DNA of 64,000 bases from Chondrus crispus. Its lineage: Eukaryota > Rhodophyta > Florideophyceae > Gigartinales > Gigartinaceae. The position numbers and the translations under genes were made by a program. The stretch is taken from the NCBI RefSeq assembly GCF_000350225.1, contig NW_005178559.1:67987-131986 (forward strand), read 5' to 3'. Each line of letters opens with the position of its first letter. Position 1 is the stretch's first letter. Of this stretch, positions 20,568 through 32,172 are shown piece after piece. A model generated the notes under the pieces. The model searched no databases and was not told where the DNA came from. It was given only the letters and a program-made list of their open reading frames with translations.

Positions 20568-22464
20568 ATGGGCAAGGACAAGACGAACCTCACACCTCCT
20601 ATCTCGCCGAGGCGCGCGGGCGAGACTATCATCCGAAAGCCCCTTGGAGTTGGCCACCCTTCCCAACATCGAGCTTTCCGTGGTCTTCCTTCCATCCCTC
20701 GACTTCCCCCTTATGATCCTCCTTCACAACCGATTTTCCAACCCACTCTCCAGATTACTCTTCCTCCCCGTCGCTACTACTCCCTCGCAGAACTACACGA
20801 TAAATCCATGCGTGAGCATCCCCTCTTGTTCGCGACTGCGCCTAGGTTCTGCGACCTTGGCGTTCGCGACACCGTGACTATCGAAAATAAATTTGCTGAC
20901 GGCGCTGGTATATTACTCGGTCACCTCCCCCTTATGGCCATCCATTCCTATGATTGGCGGGCCCGCATCGCGATTCCTCCTTCTATTTTGCGCGGCTCCT
21001 CTCCTCATGGTCGTCTTGTACTCTCCGCGCGGTTTATGTCCGCTGTCTGCGATCGCCTCGAACTACCACTGACCGACGGTCTCATACCTGTCAGTTATTT
21101 TTGTGACACCTGGCAGTACCGCACGGAAGGGGAGCGATGTTACTTAAACAAAATGACCAACTGGACCGCCAGGAATCCCGTAAGAGAGGCGAGTCGCCTT
21201 TGGTATAACCAACGGACTGCAACCAACGAAGCCATGTTCTGGACGCGAGTCATCATTCCGGAAAATTTCCGTCATCTCAAACGCGGGAACCTTCCCTTCT
21301 TCCAACATACTGTACGAGCGGAGCGTCGTCTCCGTTCGGACACCGGCTACTTCGTAGCATATCACATGCTAGAGGCGTGACAAATTCCGCGAGACCATTA
21401 CACAAATTGTTATCAAAAGAATCCCTTCCTGGTGGGGACAGTTCGAAGTGTGTCAGGGTTTTTGGGCGGAGCTTGGTCCTGTGCTCACTTATTACGGGAG
21501 GTATCCTTGCAATCAGCGGCACGGGCTTTGGGCCGTAATCCTCATCGAATGGTGTGTTAAAGTGGCAGCGACATTACTCCGGAAAACGTATGACTGCTGG
21601 CGTCTTTGGTTTCTGCCTCCCAAACTCATCGAATTCATGAGATTGCTCGATTTCACAGTTCCTCTGGACGGTGCCGATGTTGATAGCGAAGTCCATTCGC
21701 TGCTCGACGAAATAGAGAGCGTGAACTGGGACGCGATTCCGCTTCAAAACTCTGCCCGCTCCTTCACGCACCAACGCCCATCATTATCCCCCTGACGAAC
21801 TTACTGTGCAGCAGGAGATTTCGCCTGCTTCAACCCGTGGTCGGGTTCCCTGTGTTCAGCGGCGGAGGCTCAGCTGAGCCGCCGATTTGGAAATCAAATT
21901 CCCCTCCCCGTCACCGAACTGGTTATACCCACAGACCCCCGAGTCTCCAATATCTGCACAAGGCCATCACCACCTTCGTCTCCGCGTCCTCGCGCCACTC
22001 CCGCTACGCCACCTGTAGCACCCGCGGCTCCCTCAACCTCCGTTGTCCAGCCGGCCTCACCAGCTGTGCCGTCAATCCACTTGAAGTCCCACGTTGTCCA
22101 TCCTCCGCCATCTCTCCTTGCACGTGCTCTCGCCCCGGCATCCTCGTTGGAGGTCAGATCTCCAAGGCCAGAGGCCACTGAGAGCCTGTCTGTCCGTGCA
22201 ATTCCCAAAAGCGGAGGGGAACCAACCCCTCTTCTTCTCTCTCCAAAACGTGACCTCAAACCAGCGTCGCGTGAGGCGACTTCTCCGTCTCCTAAAAATT
22301 CCCGAAAGGATTGCCCAACTTCTGAGGTCTACATTTCCGTTCTGCAGGCTCATGGCGTGGTGACGGCAGCCATTAATGAGGCTTCATTGGAGGACCTCAG
22401 GGTCCTCGCTCAACTCCTCACTTCTCCCCCAGAAGGTAAATCCTTCCGTGCACCGCCTCAGTAG
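20568..22464 (+). pseudogene. ORF-X2: retroelement-associated antisense protein, broken copy
   Basis: From the ATG at 20568 (preceded by a CT-rich leader) the product has a Pro/Arg-rich N-terminus and YYSLAELHDKSMREHPLLF. A core with YFCDTWQYRTEGERCYL and RSDTGYFVAYHMLE follows; then a frameshift near 21378, after which the protein continues with IPSWWGQFEVCQGFW, GLWAVILIEWCVKV and KTYDCWRLWFLPPKLIEFM to a stop at 21793. A further frame to 22464 supplies a Pro/Ser-rich linker and a short helical tail. The core aligns over long stretches with ORF-X3 (41258-39079) and more remotely with ORF-X1 (54256-56496). It starts 104 bp from an LTR/polypurine tract and reads opposite to that element. It has no zinc knuckle, protease or polymerase motif, so it is not an ordinary gag or pol. 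Function unknown. Confidence 0.6.
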
Positions 22465-25099
22465 TTCACCCTCACTTTCCCGTTCACAACGTAGTACATC
22501 TTCGAGATGGCGCTATCTTAGCGACGCCATCCTCTTCCCTTGAAAAAATAAATGAAACCCCCATGCGTACTCCTTCATCCTTCGAATTTTCCTCCTCTTT
22601 TATCATACGCCCTGTCGCCGCGGTCGTATCCTCTTCTTTCCACTTTCCTTCTCTTTTTCCTCGTTACCGTATTCCTTCTCTTTTTTTTGTCCGTGCACTT
22701 CTGCTACTGCAGTTGCACATCCCCTATCACTTCCTCTCTTCCTTTTCTTCTGGTCCCTACCGCTATGATGACGATTCGTTCCTTCCGGTTGAATTTGGTC
22801 TCCTCTTCCACCGCCCCAATTCAGTTCGACTGCACGAACCCTTCAATAGCGATCGACAACGTCAACCCTTATTATCTTCGAAAAAATGCGCGGATCGCGC
22901 ACAACCTTTTCTAAATCGCCCCCTCACCTTCTAAGTAGACGTTGCGTGGTGAGCTGATTCTGATTGTGTCGCATCGCGTACTCAGGGTCTTCATAACAGC
23001 TGTTCCGTTCGTGATCAGAATTCACGAAAGATCGGCGTGTTCCTCTTTTCAAGTGACAGTGGGTCGTTGCGTGCGAACTACCCCTTTCTTGTATGGACGT
23101 TTCCCCTCTCTCTCGAAATACGCGCCCTTCACATGGGGGAAGACACAATTATTTATTTATTTTGAACATTCCATCCCCCGTCTGCATTTGACTAACAGCG
23201 ATTCACGTTCGGGGCATCTTCCGGCGGTGTCGCTCGAGAGCGACAGCAACCTGGTTTTCTTGTAATTTGGCGGCGTCCGTGAAGTAGATGTACAGTGTTA
23301 CAAGTCCTGAAAAGGGAAATCTCTTGAGGGTTGTGTGGGTTGGTGAGGGGTTTGTAAATAATGTACAAACGAGTCTTCCCATCCGGTCTTGGACACGCTG
23401 CGCGACGGAGCTCCCTCTAGAGCCGTTAATTCTGTGACACATAGTTGTGCGGCTTGCCTGCAAAAGTACGGCAATTGCGTAGTGTTGATCATACTGAATG
23501 TTCCCTCGTGATTACGGTCCCAAATGAGACGCATAAGAGTCCCTCCATTTTTCTCTAGACGAGAATTGCGTAGATGTCTTGCACTCGAAAGTTGGGTCCC
23601 CTGCAATCTCCCCTGCCACGTACCATAAAAAACATTTTCGTTGATGGTCGCGATCTCCTACGTATAGATCTGTTCCAGAAACGCACAATGCCTTCAGGCG
23701 TCGCGTCCCGCATTAGATGCGCGTTGATACCTCAATTTTCCCTTTTGTCTAGGTCCCTTGCGCCTGAGTTTTTCCCAGCAGGCCGTCCACTCTATTCAAC
23801 GGTGGTCTTCATCATTGCCGAGCTAGTGTGATACACCTCCGATAACCTTCCCTTAGCCACAGCTACGCACAGACGTCTTGGGAAACCACGATCTGAATGC
23901 GAACCCCTCGGGTCCCGAAAATATCCCAACGTCTTTCTTCCGTCCTTCAGACGTCTTCCTTCTTTCCCCGCTCACCAGCGGTGTTCGCACCGGCTTTCTC
24001 AGGTAGCGCTGGAAGCGCTTTCCGTGTATAATTTGTCAAATACAATACTGTAACAGACCTCGCCTTCCGGCTTAACCAAGACAGTTTTTTCAATCCTTCA
24101 TTGTATCTGCGTGCGTTGCGTACCGGTTTGGGTACACATATGGCCAAAACGAAATCGAACGTAGTAACGAAACATGTATCTCTGGTCCTCCATCGCGGGG
24201 GATCTTGCTAGTCCTCCTACGATTGTGTCTTAGAGGCGCAAGGGGATTTTGGAGTAACCTCGGGAGCAGCTTCGCCCTTGATAAGTGGTGACGCTGCCCC
24301 GCCTCCAGACTTGACAATTACCCTCTCCAGCTCCTCCGTGTGCTTCGTTGTACTCCCGTGCCTTCGCCTTCGCAAAAAAGATACAAGGGTAGGATGACGA
24401 CGGGAAGGAAGTAATAAAGTAGAAAGTAGGGGAATAGGAGTGGAAATCCAAGATCTAGGGGAAAGGAAACTGGAAGGAAAAAGAAGGGATCGTCGCGGTT
24501 GGTAGCTCCAGGTAAAAGTAAATAAAAGCGTGAGCTGTGGCATCGTCTGAGGCAGAAGCAACTGATGAGTCGTCGTCAATTAGCTCGTCGAGTAACGATT
24601 TCTTCCAAAGGAGTTGTTCTCAGGTAGTGGTCACTCCCCTTTTTCCTCTCGAGTAACTTCCCCCTCAGTTTTCGCTTATCCTTGTAGAGTTGCGATTCGG
24701 GATGAGCCGCGTCGCGTCGTGTCGTCGACATCACAACCTAGAAGGAATACCAACAAAAACAAAACAGGGACTGAAGTAGAAACGACTTGAAGATAAACAC
24801 TTGATCCCCTCGATGAGGACGTCGGGTAGACTTTCGTTCCTGACGAAGTCGACAAGAACGACAAAACTATTTGTCCTCCCCGTACAAAAGACTGGGAGCG
24901 GAGCGTACGCGGGCGGCGGGGGACTTGCAGGCGCGGCGCATGGGGAAAGACTGGGAGCGGGGCATGTGCAGTTTTGCAGTGCGAAATGGGGCCGCGCCAG
25001 GCAGGGCGTAGCAGCAGTGGAGGACCCTGGCGCTAGACTGGAGTGTGTTTTATTGCTGTTGTCCGCGGGAATTTGCGGTGCGATATCGGGCAGCTGCAC
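22465..25099. other. No intact gene; possible decayed coding sequence on the minus strand
   Basis: 22550-22760 is strongly CT-rich. On the minus strand 23290-23830 several overlapping frames read like broken protein (for example INAHLMRDATPEGIVRFW, then NGGTLMRLIWDRNHEG and LPYFCRQAAQLCVTELTALE), interrupted by stops; I do not recognise the family. It could be an eroded part of the retroelement that owns the LTR at 19347. 24300-25099 shows only low-complexity open frames. Confidence 0.3.
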
Positions 25100-26780
25100 G
25101 CCTAACATGCAAAGGACGCATCCTTTTCCTGTAATCCCTTCCAGTTTCACAGCAGAGTGTCGCGCGACGCGTGCATACATACTCTGAAAACAGCTCGGCT
25201 TGTTTTCGCTTCGCTTGTAGCTTGCGCGCTTCCTCCAGTCCTTTCTTTCGCGTAGAAATTTTAGCACTGTTCCGCGCAGCCTAGCGCCTGTTCGCCCCGG
25301 CTCTCACTAGTGAGAGCACATTACTTGACGTCATGACCTCCCCGAAAGTCGTGTCCACGTATCCGTGTGGTTTAAGGATAGCAGTCTCTCCCAAAACAGC
25401 ATTTCGTAGCTCTGCTTGCTTGTTCTTAAAAAGCTCTTCCAGTTGCTCACAACCCACAATCTCATTACTGTCAGCTGCAGATCTGGGTCGTGGCACGGAC
25501 AGCTGCCAGTGCATGTCCAGAAGCCAAATACCAGACCGTCTCAAGGCGGCCTTAATGTTACCACTATTAAATGAGTCGTCGTACGCCTCAGTGATGATTG
25601 AGCAAATGTCAAATACATCGATCTCAATATTGTCTGCCATACCAATGTTTATTAACACATTATTCAGCTTTCTCTTAAACGCACCTATCACCACACAATC
25701 AAGAGGCTGTGTTTTGCCTGATGTATGGGCGGGCAAAGCATACACGACCACATTTCTCTCATGAAAGAATTCCAGAACGCGGAGAGATAAATGAGATCGA
25801 TATCAATCATACACTACTAGAACTTTTCGATCGTCCTTTAGGAGGTCTTGTATACTTTCCACAAAGACGCGAGCCCCGTTCGCAAAAATGTCAGAGTCCA
25901 CTCCCCCTAGCTCTGCGCGGAGGGCCACAACCGCCCTGTGTGGCATCCTACTTGCCGGCGTTTCATACAAGACCGTCCCATCTCTTAATCCTGTCCTGTA
26001 CAGCATACGCTTCCCCTTAAAAACAAATAGCGGTGGACCCGCTGTTCCAGCTGCTGAAATGACCGGCATTACAGTGATACGGTCATCGTACTTGAGGTGC
26101 CCTCCACGGCTGTCTCCAGCGCTGCCTCGTGTGATATAGCGCTTACACAGCGTTTTAGAAGCTAGGTCCCGACCTGGTGTGATGCCGCACTCATCTTAGT
26201 TAAATAAGCGTTGTGCGTCTATGTCGTTGTCGGCAATAAGGCGTTCGAGTTTTGCAAAGTGAGATGTTAGTACTTCGGCACTGCAAGCAGCAAATCGCAA
26301 TGCCTCCTGGCGCGTTGGTTTAGCGAATGTCAATGTGTTACGATGCCGTGCCCGAAAGCCTCTGAGCCATTTTGGTCCCGGCTTTCCATCCCTGAAGGGA
26401 AGACGAAGACGACGCGGAGGCACCATGTGACTAACAATAATGGCGGCAGCATCGGCCAAGTGGTCATTAGTCAGAGGAGTACCTCTGGCTGCCATCTTGG
26501 TAAGCAGAGAAACCATCATAAGTTCCTCCCTCTTATTAAGAGCTGGGCGGTGACCGACAGAGTTAGCAGTTGTTTTGCCGGACTGCACAGCAGACTGCAA
26601 GGTGGAGTATGCAATACCGCTCCACTTGGATGCCTTTCGTATGCTCATAGACCCGGCGGCCACCATGTCAAGGGCTGCCTGTCGCCTGCCCTGGCGCGTT
26701 TGAGGCAATCGCGGGAAAGCGGCATGCATCTTGGAGTGAAGGGCTCGGATGAGATCTGAGTGGGCGTTGAGGCCGGCCAT
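25100..26780 (-). pseudogene. pogo/Tigger-type (CENP-B fold) transposase, three premature stops
   Basis: Start taken as the ATG at 26778-26780 (MAGLNAHSDLIRAL). The N-terminal helix-turn-helix (RQAALDMVAAGSMSIRKASK) and a CENP-B-type second DNA-binding domain (GKPGPKWLRGFRARH) come first. The DDE_1 catalytic core has D in the FN-stop-DECGITPGRD motif, D in VLVVYD and D in TSGKTQPLDCVVIGAFK. Stops are TAA 26196-26198 (just before the first catalytic Asp), TGA 25803-25805 (just after the second) and TAG 25281-25283. Beyond the last stop the frame continues with a basic tail (EEARKLQAKRKQAELF) usual for this family, to about 25100. All in one frame with no frameshift seen. Confidence 0.8.
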
Positions 26781-27189
26781 GACGGGCTTGGTTGGCAAGA
26801 TTCGGTCGAAGAGCAAAAGCCCGCCTTTTTGGAGGGATGTGAATGCACTTAATTTGCATTCTTGCCAAGTTGCGGATTGGTTTGTAATGGTAAAACGCTG
26901 TGGCAGAGCGATTAGAACGATTTGTTTTTAAATATATCCACGAATTTCAGAGATAATCAGCAATGAGATAGTCCGAGTACTGAAACTTGGCCCCTTACGT
27001 GTACAACAATCTTATTTTTTGGGAATTTATTGAAACAATTAGGGGTGAACGACGAGTTGGGGCGGGTGACCGATAATTAGGGCAACCCTCCTTTACTGTA
27101 CACGGCAAGCGTCGTAGACGCTGCGTGCTGTACAGGTCGGACGGAAAATGACAGGACGGCGGTGCAGGTCCTCCATACTCTTCGGATGA
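26781..27189. other. Transposon flank, no gene seen
   Basis: AT-rich flank of the pogo-type element up to about 27030, then a shift to GC-rich DNA. No feature beyond this. Confidence 0.4.
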
Positions 27190-27830
27190 GTACGCGCGGA
27201 CCCCTTCTGCCCTTCGCCGCCGATGCCCAGGGGCACAACGGAAGACGACTGCCGCGCGCCGCGCCCTCGTCGCGTACGGCAACGGACGCCTACGAAGAGC
27301 TTCGGCACGCGCCTCCCGTGCCTTCGCCGCCGACGGCGAGGGACGCCTACGAAGAGCACTGCACGCGCACCCGGGCCCCCGCCCCGGACGGCGAGGGGAG
27401 CGGAGGAAGAGCAACAGCAAGGACGGTCGCACCCTCGCCTCGAACGGCGAGGGATGCCAACGAGAGGACGAATTTTGGGCGCTGTGCCCTCGCCACCGAA
27501 GGCGAAGGGCGTCAACGACGACGATTGCCGCGCGCCGCGCCCACGCCACGGACCACGAGGGGCGCCAAGGAGAAGAGGTAGTGCTGCGCGCCGCGCCCTC
27601 GCCGTCGTGCCGGCGGCACGAGGGGCAGTAAGGAGAAGAGCATCCGTCGGGAGCACGCGCCCTCGCCGCCGACGGCGAGGGCAGCCAAGAGAGACGAATG
27701 CCGCGCGCTGTGCCCTCGCCGTCGACGGCGATGGGCGGTAAGGAGAATAGCATCCGTGGCGCGCACGCGTCCTCGCCGCGGACGAGGAGGGGCGTCAAGG
27801 AAAACGCACGCCACGCGCCGCCCGGCATGA
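27190..27830. repeat. GC-rich hairpin minisatellite, unit about 55-63 bp
   Basis: Roughly ten degenerate units each contain a self-complementary core of the type CCTCGCCGNCGACGGCGAGG, followed by a purine-rich stretch (AAGGAGAAGAGCATC or CAAGAGAGACGAATG) and GCGCGC. Long open frames on both strands (such as a 351-codon one on the minus strand) are translations of this array and are not accepted as genes. Confidence 0.75.
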
Positions 27831-28668
27831 CCGTAAACGCGCCAGGTGACCGAGGCGCGAGGACGACGTGGGGAATGACGCCCGGACGGGAGGAAGATCG
27901 GAACGCGTACGGAAAGAGCGACGCGGGGAGGCGAGAAGGCTCCGGTCTACTTCGCCAACAGTACCCGCCACTCACCTCGTGAGCCATCGTAGGGTAGCTG
28001 GGCTGACGATTCTGATCGAGGCTCTGTCTCCGCCAACTCTGCACGCACAAGGAAGGGGCTTGGAGGTGAAGTCACCTTCCCCAATCGCAGTACGCGCACG
28101 TCCGCCGTGGTAGACTCGGCCCTCTCCCACGCCGCACACGCTCGTGGTGCCGGCGTGGGACATCCACGTAGGACGGGTACTGTACCCCTACGTGCGGGTA
28201 GAAGAACTCATGGTATGGAAACCCAGGGGTATGTACGGAAAGGCGCCTTTTGATGCTAGGACGACGTTGGAGACGATAATCGGCGCCCGTCGGGTCGAGG
28301 AGCAACGGAAGCCCGAAGTCAACATCTGCGCCCGAGCCAGTCCCGCGAGAAATAACTCGGCTACAGCGCATCCGCTCGCGGGCGACGACGGGATCACACG
28401 GATGTGGACGCATTGGACGGCGCACGGGCTGGGTCACGAGAAACGGGAGTGTGCGTCAGGCGTTTCGTCGGTGCTGGTGGCGAGCAGGAGGGGCACGAAT
28501 TTGACTAATTCGCCACACGTGACGGTGGCCATAGTGAGGTTCGCGCTCGGGAGACTGGATCATGCCGGCAGGGCGCGGCGGAGGCGAAGGGTAGGTCGGG
28601 TACGCTCACGGGAATCCAAGCGAGGGTTCGGGGTGGACACAATTACATGCAGGCCCGCTACAAGTAGG
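27831..28668. other. Retroelement 3' region remnant, no accepted gene
   Basis: GC-rich DNA leading into the polypurine block and LTR at 28669-28704. A plus-strand frame (28144-28692) ends in NADVHS, which mirrors the NADVQP end of the gypsy pol, but nothing upstream resembles the pol chromodomain. As in the 53-60 kb element, non-pol DNA therefore appears to sit between pol and the LTR. Confidence 0.35.
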
Positions 28669-28703
28669 GTGAACGCGGACGTTCACTCTTGAGGATGGGG
28701 CCG
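28669..28703 (+). other. Hairpin plus polypurine tract before LTR A3
   Basis: The hairpin GTGAACG-CGGA-CGTTCAC (28669-28686) is followed by a purine tract GAGGATGGGGCCG and then the LTR start TGTAG at 28704. It is the plus-strand counterpart of the blocks at 53970-54003 and 59887-59918. Confidence 0.75.
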
Positions 28704-30344
28704 TGTAGTATAACCGTAGATTTAGGTTAGATCACACACGTGTGCCCCACCTGTATCATACGTGTACCACACGTGTATTGTCAGCCCCGATGGCCGACAG
28801 TACCGCGGCGCAGGACGACCCGCGCTGACTACAGTAGCTCTACAGTACATTCCGTACTGTACTGTAGTATGATAGACTAACTTGTACATAAAATACTAGG
28901 GCAGGCCGGCGGCGGAGGGGAAGGACAAGCACGACCTTGTCCAGAACCCACGCCTCCTGTCCAGCTCGCCCCGCTTATTCCAGAATGGGTTCCCATTAGC
29001 CCGTATCTAGTTAGGAGCCGAGCGTGCAGGGAACGCGCGAGCACGCGAGCGAGCCTAGATCCGCCTGTAGTGCAATGTGCCTGGCAGGCCGCAAACACAG
29101 TCCGACGGTCAAACAACAAGAAGAAAAACAGAAACAGCCACAACCACTGCCGATGGCACGCGCTACGGAGCGTTCGAGACTCCCTTTCCCCTTGTGTGGG
29201 CTTGCAGCCCACGGTAGCTCCACTCCGACGGGGGGATAGGGAAAGATGCCCGCCCCGGGAGGATAATGGTGGTATAGACTTGTGAAGACTTGAGTGCTCG
29301 GCGAGTGCGGGTTGGGCTTGTGTACGAGAATGTAACCGCGGTTCGCTGGGTTGTAAGGCCAATGCTCGACGAGCGTCTTCAGCACCTTGTGTATAATTTA
29401 AGGTCTTCGACGGGGGCTCGATTAGCACTACGCGACGGAAATGTAACTATGTAGCAACGCTACGACGAACGTGTTGCCCGATGGCAGAACACCGACACCA
29501 ATGCGATCGCAATCGCGGTTGGTGGTACCAACACTGTCTTGTATAATAAGACTTTCGAAGGAGGCGTCGTTGCAACAGCCTTCCGACGGAACAGGACACT
29601 GTAGCAGCGCTACGACCTACGTGCAGCCCGATGGCAATCACACCAACACCGGATCGGTCGCGACCGACTCCAATGGAACCAACACAATTAAGGAAAAAAT
29701 AGATGTGGAGATAGAAAAGGATAGGAATTAGAGATAGAAAAAGTAAAAGGATAAGGAAAAGGGGACTCCGAGCAATAGAGGATGTCGTTAGCAGCGTAGA
29801 AGAGAAGCGCGTCGCGTGAACGGAAGCGGTCTCCGACGAAGGCGAGATCTTACTCCGGCAACTCGGGTTACCTTTACTGACTTGGTGGTCAGCGGGCTAA
29901 GTTATATATCGCCCAGCCGGAGCCACTACAGTAGCTTGCGGCGCTAGATCCTAGATCTAATCTAATGTCAGCAAAATTAATGCCAACTAATTAACTAAAT
30001 AAAATAAAATAATTAAAAATTAAAACTGTGCAATTATTCACACGTGTGTCCCCCAACCCGGACTACTTGTCATATCCAATTATTTTCCTTTCGTTCCAAC
30101 CCCATGTAGAGCCCATTATTGCACTACACCGCCTCCGCCCGTCAGCGCTGGTACGTCACCCAGCGCTGCGCCGGGGCGTCGAGGCGTAGATCAGCCGGCG
30201 CGTGAGCCCGTCCCCGACCGTACCCGCTCTACCACTGCTACCCGGGCTCGCCCGGTTCCGTTGGCTGGGGTTGCTTCCCTTCTCCGATCAGGGTCTAGCA
30301 GCACTGTGCATACACCCCCTCGACGTTGGGGTGTTTATGTTACA
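28704..30344 (+). mobile_element. LTR of family A (A3), interrupted by a nested LTR
   Basis: It starts TGTAGTATAACC directly after the polypurine tract and ends TTTATGTTACA at 30344. The two parts (28704-29065 and 30134-30344) correspond to the two halves of the family-A LTR read in the opposite direction to 53271-53969. For example TGGTACGTCACCCAG, GGGGCGTCGAGGCG and TCTCCGATC recur in the same order. The interruption is the family-B solo LTR at 29066-30128 with a CCGCC duplication. Orientation plus; the rest of its element would lie to the left. Confidence 0.85.
29066..30128 (-). mobile_element. Solo LTR, family B, nested, target duplication CCGCC
   Basis: Starts TGTAGTGCAATG and ends TTATTGCACTACA: the outer 11 bases (TGTAGTGCAAT/ATTGCACTACA) are a perfect inverted repeat. 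Flanks are CCGCC at 29061-29065 and 30129-30133. It is collinear with the LTR at 19347-20464, including the block TTACTCCGGCAACTCGGG and the AT-rich TAATTAACTAAATAAAA stretch. There is no internal region. Orientation minus by comparison with the 19347 copy. Confidence 0.9.
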
Positions 30345-30379
30345 CTGGAGAGGACGAAAATTAAAATACACCGGTAAGG

Positions 30380-31230
30380 ACATGATTTTATGATGTTGAC
30401 CGCACGAAAGCATGGTGGCCGATGGGATTCCAGACGATATGTTCAAGATTATAGGTTCTATTTGAGAAAACAATTATGGCTTACATTCGTATAGTTTCAG
30501 ACTGTTTGTATAAAACATTGTTGAGGAAATAGCTGAAGATTACGCAATGGACCATGCTTTGGAAAACAAGGTTCTTTCTGTCAATTTAAATAGGGATTTT
30601 GTGCCACAGACGATACCTTTTAGTAAGACAGCAGGCCATCTGCAAACATGCGAGACCGTAAGGTTGACTTTAGTGGGAAGCATAAGCATTAAGGACTGAA
30701 AGTTGAGGTCTCTGTTGTAAGGAACGAACTTGCAATCGGATGCCCACCCAGTTTCTACTGCTGATCTAGACATAATTGACAAGAAAGTTAATTTTCACGT
30801 AGCAGCATTCGCAAAATCTGAGGACGGTAAGCAGTTGTCCGATCCCTGTCTTATGGTATATGAGCATCTGGATCCTTGGCTGTTTTGATAGACAGAGGGT
30901 ATCAATGGGCTGCTGAAAATGTGCGTGTGGTAATGCTACGCAAGAGGCAGCAAAATAGAGCGCCGTATTGAGATGATACAAATTTCGACGGCAAGGTTTT
31001 GTCTGCTCGCATTATTGTAGAAAACGGTAAGCGAGGATAGGACAGGATATCACATAGACCAGCAATATTTTCAAAGAACGTTGTACATAACGTCGTAGAG
31101 AACCCTCAAGCATATGTACCTCAAAAGAAAACTCCCAGGCCTCAAAAACTAAATCTGGGGGTAGAGAGGAGATTCAAAAGAGAAACCTCTTTACAAAAAT
31201 ATTGTACGGTACTTGGTTTGTGTTGCAGTT
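30380..31230 (+). pseudogene. DDE transposase relic, same superfamily as 13819-15104
   Basis: Broken frames give, in order, FEKTIMAYIRIVSDCLYKT, then a block with NMRDRKVDFSGKHKH followed by KVEVSVVRNELAIGC. IDRGYQWAAENVRVVMLRKR and SARIIVEN (the catalytic Glu region) follow. The order and spacing match the oomycete/algal DDE type. Multiple stops and shifts; dead. Confidence 0.6.
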
Positions 31231-32041
31231 GGAATGGCCAGCACAGGCCGTAATTACGTTGTTCTTGGGGTTTCAAGTGGTTCACCATGGTTGTAATGAG
31301 TAATTGCCAGGGGCCCCCGGGCAGACACGTGTATGTCGTGAACACATGTACACGTCGCCAGGTACGCATCCAGGTGTATGCAGATGAGGGTTTACAGTTT
31401 TACAGTGTCAGACTGTTTGCAATCCGGCGCGTGCCTGAGTACAGTACATGCGAATCAAAAGTACAAAAAGTACTTCTCGCGAGAGGAATACAGCTGTGTG
31501 ATTATTCTGTGTACGCGTCACGCTGTATGCGAGTCTTGCGTGAGCACGCGTCGTTACACTGTGCTCTCGTCATAGTGCGCCGTTAGATGCAAGTTCATGA
31601 CAGTACTCGTGTGATTCACATGTATTCACATTTGAGTTGCGTAGAAAGTCTGGATGCACATTTTTGTAATTTGCCACAATTATCTGACAGTGCTTGGCGA
31701 AGTTAGTAGGGTGAGAAACAAGGATACGTATGGCGATTGTGATATGACAGACGTTTGCGTTGTTGCAAATACACAAGTGCCAAGTTGTTCATTGCACAAC
31801 AATGAAGTCTGGCATGTCTGGATGCATATTAGTACGGTGTGAAACAGTTCCGTACATAGGGCCATGGTTTACAGTCATTTCGAATGTGTAGAAATAGTCG
31901 TGCGCTGATAGTTAAGAACCGATTCGTAAGGTGGAAATCTAGCAGTATGGTCGGGCCATAAGAGGACCGCGCTTGGTTGCGCATAGTTGAGCATTGTTTA
32001 CCGGGGGGTCGGAGTAGAGCGATAGTGTAGCACTCAAAGTG
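31231..32041. other. Spacer, no gene seen
   Basis: 31320-31560 is rich in short ACACGTGTATG and TACGTGT-like words reminiscent of LTR DNA, but no LTR boundary was found. No coding feature. Confidence 0.35.
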
Positions 32042-32172
32042 TATAAATATCGCGGGAAGAGGGCTCCAAAGTAAGCCTTGGCCCCAACTCCTTCAATCAC
32101 ACTCATCAAACTGCCCTTATTTCTTCCTTGCCTGTCGGACCTACCTTTACTAATATTTATTAAAACGTCGGT
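32042..32172 (+). promoter_or_regulatory. TATA-like box and CT-rich leader
   Basis: TATAAATA at 32042-32049 is followed 30-100 bp later by pyrimidine-rich DNA (CCAACTCCTTCAATCACACTC, TTATTTCTTCCTTGCC) and an ATG at 32173. This is the clearest promoter-like arrangement in the window. Confidence 0.5.

Noticed and set aside
22552-22934. Two overlapping frames of about 120 codons, rich in Phe, Ser and Pro
   Set aside because: They are translations of a CT-rich tract.
26995-28050. 351-codon minus-strand ORF rich in Arg, Ala and Pro
   Set aside because: It reads through the GC-rich hairpin minisatellite; open frames of similar length exist on the other strand of the same array.
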